Assembly: GCA_002751075.1 (NCBI GenBank)
Contig: NAOQ01000187.1
Location: 63,553 to 76,957, forward strand
Direction: 5' to 3'
Length of the DNA stretch: 13,405 nucleotides
From: Ichthyophonus hoferi
Taxonomy: Eukaryota > Opisthokonta > Ichthyosporea > Ichthyophonida > Ichthyophonidae
Part shown: one piece after another, positions 8,529 to 13,405 of the stretch
Layout of the letters: each line of letters begins with the position of its first letter
How positions within the stretch are numbered: position 1 is the first letter of the stretch
Made by a program: the position numbers and the translations under genes
The notes under the pieces: model-generated
What the model was told of the DNA's origin: nothing
The model's input: the letters and a program-made list of their open reading frames with translations, nothing else
The model's database searches: none

Positions 8529-9142
8529 CGTACGTCATTTGAATTTCACCAGTCAAATCTTCACATACTTCCTCTTATTCTCTGTTAAGAAAATTTGAAG
8601 TGTTTGTGCTCGTTTGTCTCATTTTTTTTTCTCGACTTGGCTTGTATCTATAGTTTTGAATTTTTTTTCTTGGATTTAACAAACAATACTAAAATAATAA
8701 GACTGGTAATTGGGCCAAAGCATAGTAGTGTTAACATTAACATGCATGTGAGTTGAGGTTACCATTACGGATAGTTACAAGATTGTTTGAACACGTAGTT
8801 ATAATTGATTTGTCAATACAATGTTTGCATGTAGTAAATTAGCCAATGAACCATATAAGGAAACACTACGAATAATTATGATTGGCTCAATTTAAGTTAT
8901 TGAACCTGGTTACATTGGTGTTAACCAAAAGTTAGTACTGGCGATAAAACAAGGTATAAGAGAAACCAAAAATCAATAATACAGGGCCTCCGCTCACATA
9001 TATGCGGGAACACAAGTAAAGATACGAGACCTGTTCAAACATATGCGGTACGAAGAGAAAAATAAGAAGTTCTTGTAAACGCATACAAAAATGCTTTGCG
9101 TTTAATTATATATATGTAATATGCACATCCATACTGAATATA
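8529..9142 (+). promoter_or_regulatory. Intergenic region with promoter-like signals before the 9143 ORF
   Basis: T-runs at 8620-8670 are followed by CCAAT (in AGCCAATGAA, near 8841) and its reverse (GATTGGCTC, near 8881), two direct copies of ACATAT(AT)GCGG at 8996-9007 and 9039-9048, and a TATATATA tract near 9107-9114. The next ATG on the plus strand is 9143. The CGG triplets could be half-sites for Zn2Cys6 regulators. The order CCAAT, repeated motif, TATA, ATG is what a fungal promoter would show, but each motif alone is weak. Confidence 0.3.
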
Positions 9143-9406
9143 ATGCCTAATCTGCCACTGGCTCTCGTATACGATAAACAGTGTCCAGATCGCTCACTCG
9201 TTCAAAAGTCAGAGAACTGCCTACTGACACTAGATTGCGATAATAGTATTTATTTGCATAGTAACATAGCTTCATCTAATGATCGATCTCATTGTGCAAT
9301 TTCCACATTTTCACCTAAGCGCATCAAATTATCTATCCCTTCTAAATTAAAACAGAGATATAACTACCACAACAAGTTACCTATATCACTTGCATTAGTC
9401 AAATAA
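9143..9406 (+). CDS. Hypothetical small protein, 87 codons
   Basis: Begins at a true ATG (9143) about 30 bases after a TATATATA tract and ends at TAA 9404-9406. The peptide opens MPNLPLALVYDKQCPDRSL and has four cysteines (about residues 14, 27, 32 and 52), a Ser/Asn-rich centre and a basic stretch FSPKRIKLSIPSKLKQR that could be a nuclear signal. Amino acid use is balanced, unlike chance AT-rich frames, so it may be a real short protein or a first exon. No family recognised. The frame stays open for 17 more codons after the TAA (QQPLPVIQLEIPTAVYK, stop at 9458-9460), which raises the possibility of a longer ancestral protein or read-through. Confidence 0.38.
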   Translation: MPNLPLALVYDKQCPDRSLVQKSENCLLTLDCDNSIYLHSNIASSNDRSHCAISTFSPKRIKLSIPSKLKQRYNYHNKLPISLALVK

Positions 9407-9611
9407 CAACAGCCACTACCAGTTATACAATTAGAGATCCCGACAGCTGTATACAAGTAGATAGAACTGACACAGACTATTTTATGTATTTATAACGAAA
9501 AGTATTTCTGAGGACAAAAAATTGGAAACATTTTATTCTTATATTATATATTTGCTACAAAGTTGATATTTTTATATATAAACAAAATCGACTCGCACAT
9601 CTTAATAGAAT

Positions 9612-9672
9612 GGGGCTAACCGGGGTTTGAACCCGGACCTCTTGTACCCAAAACAGAAAAGATCATTAACCC
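9612..9672 (-). pseudogene. tRNA-like element lacking a D-arm (compact or deleted tRNA)
   Basis: On the minus strand, 61 nt fold as three stems. The acceptor GGGTTAA (9672-9666) pairs over 7 bp with TTAGCCC (9619-9613), including one G-U. Two linker bases TG follow. Next comes a 7-bp arm, ATCTTTT (9663-9657) with AAGAGGT (9643-9637), closed by a 13-base loop. The T-arm is CCGGG-TTCAAAC-CCCGG (9636-9620). C at 9612 would be the discriminator base. The T-arm contains a full Pol III B box (GGTTCAAACC); there is no D-arm and no clear A box. No CCA is encoded in frame with the acceptor. It may be a nuclear tRNA that lost its D-arm, a copy of an organellar tRNA, or a tRNA-derived repeat. The anticodon cannot be assigned because the loop is too long. 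The pairing is too regular to be chance; functionality is doubtful. Confidence 0.6.
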
Positions 9673-9956
9673 AATTTTTAGTTACTATATATAGGAATAA
9701 TAAATAAATGTTTATAATTAGATCAGTTAAAAAAGGTTCATTATCATTATGCTAATAGCAATAGTTGACGATTCCTTCAACCAGTATTACAGCTCATACA
9801 ATCTTGTTAAGGAAATATTAATTAGCAAACAAGATTTTAACAAGAATATACTATGTGCCCAACACATCTATAATTCATATTTGTTTATAATAAATAATTT
9901 GCATTGGTATTGTTTTTAAGTACTGTATTATATATATACACCATTATCCTAAATTA
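9673..9956. other. AT-rich spacer with overlapping inverted repeats
   Basis: No gene. A perfect 9-bp inverted repeat AATCTTGTT (9800-9808) / AACAAGATT (9828-9836) shares its left arm with a second pairing, CTTGTTAA (9803-9810) / TTAACAAG (9837-9844), so two hairpins exclude each other. No LTR end can be recognised next to the retroelement fossil that starts at 9957. Confidence 0.5.
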
Positions 9957-10658
9957 TTAATATGCACAGTAGCTATGTATATGTTTGGCTCTGGCTCCCA
10001 GAGAAACGGATTCGGTCATGTTGATTGAAGATTTATTGTCTCCATAGATTTGCGCTGGAATTTGATTCTGCAAACCAAACTCCTCTAGGAAGCGGGCCAA
10101 CCACAGGGATTCAAGAGCAGCTTCACCGAGGACAATGAATTCCGCTTCTGTAGAGGACATAGCGTGGATAGATTGGAGCCTGGATCTCCAGCTAATCATT
10201 GACCCATTTATTATTGCTGCATAACCAGAGGTAGACGTCGGAGACTCTATAGATCCCATGAATTCAGAATCACAGTATGTTACCAAGTTCGCTTGACCAG
10301 GCTGGTAAGTAATCCCCAGATCTGAGTTATTACAAACGTATGCCAGAACGTGACGCATCATACGCATATGACCCTCATGAGGGGCCTGAACAAAAAGTTC
10401 TAAGATGCTAGTGTAGGATACCAGATCGGGTCGTGCACAAGACATAGCCCATAAGAGCACCCCAAGACCAGCCATGTATGCCCCTCTAGCAGCAGAAGGG
10501 AAAGGAGATATCACTGAGCCCTTGGGCAATTCCCCACCCCCCTTGAAGTGAACCACCATGTTAAGGTAAAAGAAACCCATGTGAATAGCTATAGAACCAT
10601 CGAGGTGAGAATTCATCTTAAGCCCAAGGTAAGTCTTCGGAGATCCCATCACCATCAT
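9957..10658 (-). pseudogene. Connection and RNase H part of the Ty1/copia fossil
   Basis: Landmarks of the C-terminal half of copia pol are present: PKTYLGLKMN, a segment with SCARPDLVSYTSILELF, CDSEFMGSIESPTSTSGYA, ISWRSRLQSIHAMSSTEAEF, and DNKSSINMTES with KHIHS near the end. These correspond to the RNase H of the family, which removes the RNA strand during reverse transcription. The frame ends close to the left border of the element. Fossil, not expected to work. Confidence 0.9.
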
Positions 10659-10661
10659 CCG

Positions 10662-11462
10662 TTACTCCTTACATAATGTGGCCATAAAATCCACACCATC
10701 AGCTTCTTCCTGTACGCAACAAAGAAAATCGACACCATAGAGGCACACCAATAATGCAAGACCGGGAGTACAACGGACTAAGATACAGGCATCAGAATGA
10801 AGGCCATACAGACCAAGGGAATTTAAGAACCATGAGACCGTCTTGTACCATATTAATGGACTCTCGTGAAGACCATATGAGGATTTGCGTAGTTCCCAAA
10901 CATAAGCGGGATGGACAATATCCTTGAAATGGTCCGGTTGATAAACACAAACCAGATTCTGGAGATCCCCATTGAGAAATGTTTTAGTGGTATCAGCCTG
11001 AGTAATGAAAAACCCAAGAGCGGTGGACACCCCCAGAAGTACACGCACACTGGTCATACTGGCGACTGGACTTGATATAATCTTGAAAGGGTCCAGCACC
11101 TCCTCCTTCCCACATACCATTAGACGGCATTTGTATGTCGGCTCCTCCTCTCCAGACTTGATTTTGATGTTGGGAACCCATTTCACACGATAGATTTTGA
11201 CGCCACGTGGAATATGAGGAACAAGCGTCTGGACATCCCAGTTCTCAAGGCCCTTAATTTCACAGTAGCAGGCCTCCTCCCATGTATGCCAGTCAAGAGA
11301 GCGAAGAGCATGAGCAAGGGACTTAGGAATGGGGGCAGATGCCAAATCTACAGCCGCCTGTAGACAGAGGTGGCTTCCAGGAGTAGAAATATCCGCAGTA
11401 GCTGACGCAACTGCGTCCATCACACCTCCGGACCATGATAAATTCTCAAAAACAAATAGCAC
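10662..11462 (-). pseudogene. Reverse transcriptase part of the Ty1/copia fossil
   Basis: The recognisable RVT_2 landmarks, in order, are a WEEACYCEIKGLE segment, RVKWVPNIKIKSG, SPVASMTSVRVLLGV, the FLNGDLQN block, a QPDHFKD block and SSYGLHESPLIWY. This order and spacing identify copia-type reverse transcriptase, which copies element RNA into DNA inside virus-like particles. The catalytic region is worn compared with the family and I treat the piece as inactive. Confidence 0.9.
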
Positions 11463-12270
11463 ACCCGCATTTGGAGCAGTAGGCTAAATAAGAGCAGCCC
11501 TATTTGCTTGCCAATTCATGGCGTCAGTATCCGTGGGTTCGTCCACATCGCTATTGGTGGGGTTAGGAAACTCATCCATACAAAAATCCATGTCCCGTGG
11601 GGAAAAAGCAGGGATAGGGGGAGAAGCGGAGGACAGCTCAGTACCCGTAAAAGTAGAAGACCTATCGACCTTGGACCAGAAATATGACGACAGCCCCCCT
11701 GAAGAGGATAAACATGGAGAATCCGGTTAAAGAATAGAAGCGCTATATAGAGATGGCTGAAAAAGAATATCTTGGGAAACGGAAGATGGAGTCCGAGGGG
11801 CCGCAGAAAAAGAAGAAACTGGTCTGGGCGGCGCCACAGGAGAAAGAACTGGTGCTGAAGGAGCCGCTGGGGGAGGAAATGCGGGAGACGACCCCCCTTC
11901 AAAAGGACCAATAAAATTATTTAGAGCAGGATCGGCTAAATAAGTATCAGAGGGTACAGACGACAGAAATAGAATGTGCGTGACGCCGATGAAGCGCAGG
12001 TTGAGCGGGAGCCATAGGTAATGGAGCGTATACAGAAGTAGAAGACTTCCTAGCTTCAGTAAGGTAATTCCTGATCAAGTCAGTAGTGTGAATGGTTTCA
12101 GGATCCGGAGGCAAGTCCCGCTTTTCACAGCTGAAGTCAGGAACATTGCCCTTAGACGAGGGCTTAGATGGGAATGTAGTAGACACCATAGACCCGGATA
12201 CAAATAGTTTCTCTAAAGTGGCGATCGGAGAGGCGCGGACCTCCTGGGAGTGAGAATGTGACACTTCTGT

Positions 12271-12890
12271 GATAACGACTGTAATTCAAAGTTCTATAGT
12301 ATATGCTTGAATATACTTGTATTTGAGGTCCCCTCTTTCCGTAACAAGAGGGATTCAGTGTAGTCTATCACTTGTTTGGTAATGATGCCCATAATATTTC
12401 TGTATGCAATGTACCTCATTAATATATAATTGACATATTGCCGTATGTATCCTATGGTTATACATTTGATAGATTAACTTATGAAAACCTCTCATTAGGT
12501 TTTAATCGCCAAATGTCAACTTTAGTTAAGCTTAAGCATGGTGTTACATTGAAGATTGGAATCATATAGACAGATCTATTGAAAATTAAAGGTATAATTT
12601 ACACATGTATTGCTAATGATACAATTTCATAATACATTTTTTATTAGACTTAAAACTAATACTAATGTTACTAGATTATATTTGCGTTTGAGTATATGTG
12701 TTACTGGTTTAACTAACATCAGGTAATGGATAAGTTAATGTTGTACTAATCTCTTCCTGAAGTACGCGCTTTTGGTTGAGATTAAATGAAACCTTCATAA
12801 ATAATCTCTGAAACGTAACTGGGAAAGAAAATCTTTTCGCTATAATAATATTATTAAAATGAATGAATTGTAACAATACAGTGAACGCTT
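12271..12890. other. AT-rich region right of the retroelement
   Basis: No gene found. A short hairpin lies at 12331-12352: CCCTCTT and AAGAGGG, 7 bp perfect, with an 8-base loop TCCGTAAC, in otherwise AT-rich DNA and within 80 bases of the element border. TGTGATA (about 12270) and TATCAC (about 12366) form a weak inverted pair. I cannot claim an LTR from this. Confidence 0.4.
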
Positions 12891-13132
12891 TTAGTACAAC
12901 AACCTTCTAAATGGAAAAGTGGCATAGATGTGGTATCTATGATCTTTATTCAGGTGAGGATAGAAAGTACTTGTATCTGCATTAGAAGATAGACTGATAC
13001 CAGATTCTACTAGTTAGCCTTCTAGATTGGCATCAGTAATATAAGGTCCTACCTCTTGAGGTATACCGGGATAATATATAAGTCCCATACAGTTTGTTCA
13101 CAAACTTGACACTGATATCGGTGATTCTGCAT
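12891..13132 (-). pseudogene. Unidentified decayed coding-like region
   Basis: Two overlapping minus-strand frames look like protein. One, 13132-13049, opens MQNHRYQCQVCEQTVWDLY and has a CxxC pair like half a zinc ribbon. The other, 13088-12891, contains YYPGIPQEVGPYITDANLEG and later HLNKDHRYHIYATFPFRRLL and is not fully open. Composition is unlike the AT-rich flanks. An acceptor-like TTTTATGCAG precedes the first frame. No family recognised; it may be a dead host gene or a piece of an unknown mobile element. Confidence 0.28.
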
Positions 13133-13405
13133 AAAAAGTAAATAAATGGTATAATCAATCATAGCTTACCATTAAAAAGAATATGGCGAGATAACTTAGT
13201 ACTGTACAATATATTAGAGAATAATAAAGTATAATAATAATAATAATAGCAGAGATACATAATTTCTGGAAGATATAAATATTCGTGAGACAATATTGCT
13301 AACATAGCTGGATAGTGGTGTTTTTTTTTCTTCTTTTTTTTAGGCTTACACATACACTTCTTGATGCCTCAAGACTATTTTGATGCTTTTCATTTAAACT
13401 ATCAA
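13133..13405. other. AT-rich right edge
   Basis: Contains a TAA microsatellite near 13231-13247 and a T-run at 13321-13340. The Lys-rich minus frame at 13159-13353 is produced by these simple repeats and is not a gene. Confidence 0.5.

Larger units (their letters stand above)
9957..12270 (-). mobile_element. Ty1/copia (Pseudoviridae-type) LTR retrotransposon fossil, truncated and broken
   Basis: The minus strand carries, in order, a Pro/Ser-rich linker (about 12264-11463), a reverse transcriptase of the RVT_2 type (11462-10662) and the connection plus RNase H (10658-9957). That is the gene order of Ty1/copia pol. Gag, protease and integrase are absent, and no LTR or target-site repeat is recognised at either edge, so it is a fragment. 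Coding continuity is lost, with a handful of breaks. It is plainly richer in GC (about half, by eye) than the DNA on both sides, with sharp edges near 9957 and 12270. Wide stretches still read as protein, so it is not very old. It does not look able to act. Confidence 0.93.

Noticed and set aside
11518-11730. 70-codon plus-strand ORF
   Set aside because: Antisense to the linker of the Ty1/copia fossil.
12265-12400. Possible LTR next to the copia fossil
   Set aside because: No matching copy exists on the other side, and there is no clear TG...CA boundary or primer-binding site.
9143-13132. Alternative genetic code (TAA read as sense)
   Set aside because: The GATA gene is free of internal stops and itself ends at a TAG. 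TAA interrupts only doubtful or decayed frames, so ordinary stops explain the data.
13159-13353. Lys-rich minus frame
   Set aside because: Created by a T-run and TAA microsatellite; low complexity.
1-13405. CRISPR array, riboswitch, rRNA or prokaryotic operon
   Set aside because: Spliceosomal introns and eukaryotic promoter motifs are present. No regularly spaced repeats and no rRNA-like segments are seen.

Overview
The window is nuclear DNA from a eukaryote. It has AT-rich spacers, GT-AG introns of about 310-400 nt, a GATA-type transcription factor and a Ty1/copia retroelement fossil. The long Asn/Ser/Gln/Tyr-rich tail of the GATA protein, an AT-hook, CCAAT and ACGT-core sites in the spacers and the moderate intron size suggest a fungus, perhaps an early-diverging lineage. 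Because the zinc-finger layout also resembles animal GATA factors, I hold the kingdom with only moderate confidence.

Layout. (1) At about 408-596 (+) lies the last exon of a gene that begins left of the window; it encodes a charged, coiled-coil-like C-terminus. (2) 597-2644 has no convincing gene. It holds two promoter-like clusters: STRE/CCAAT/TATA at 756-900, and CCAAT repeats plus a perfect ATGACGTCAT palindrome at 1392-1528. (3) 2645-5472 (-) is the one solid host gene: three exons, 705 residues, two GATA zinc fingers only 26 residues apart, an AT-hook before finger 1 and an Arg cluster after finger 2. A short upstream ORF overlaps its start codon. Further upstream on the same strand, a 55-codon ORF (5656-5823) could be a leader peptide or a small separate gene. 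(4) 5860-9142 is mostly spacer. It holds a possible secreted-peptide exon (7336-7587, -), an almost perfect 106-bp tandem duplication (8315-8527) carrying TTACGTAA sites, and a promoter-like stretch. (5) 9143-9406 (+) is a small ORF with a TATA box. (6) 9612-9672 (-) folds into a compact tRNA-like shape with a B box but no D-arm. (7) 9957 to about 12270 (-) is a truncated, broken Ty1/copia fossil (linker, reverse transcriptase, RNase H), visibly richer in GC than its surroundings. (8) 12271-13405 is AT-rich, with one unidentified, decayed coding-like stretch at about 12891-13132 (-).

The genes do not form an operon or an evident pathway. The most distinctive host feature is the tandem-finger GATA factor. 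The tRNA-like element, which lies near the Ty1/copia fossil in the position expected of Pol III-directed integration, is the most unusual structural signal.
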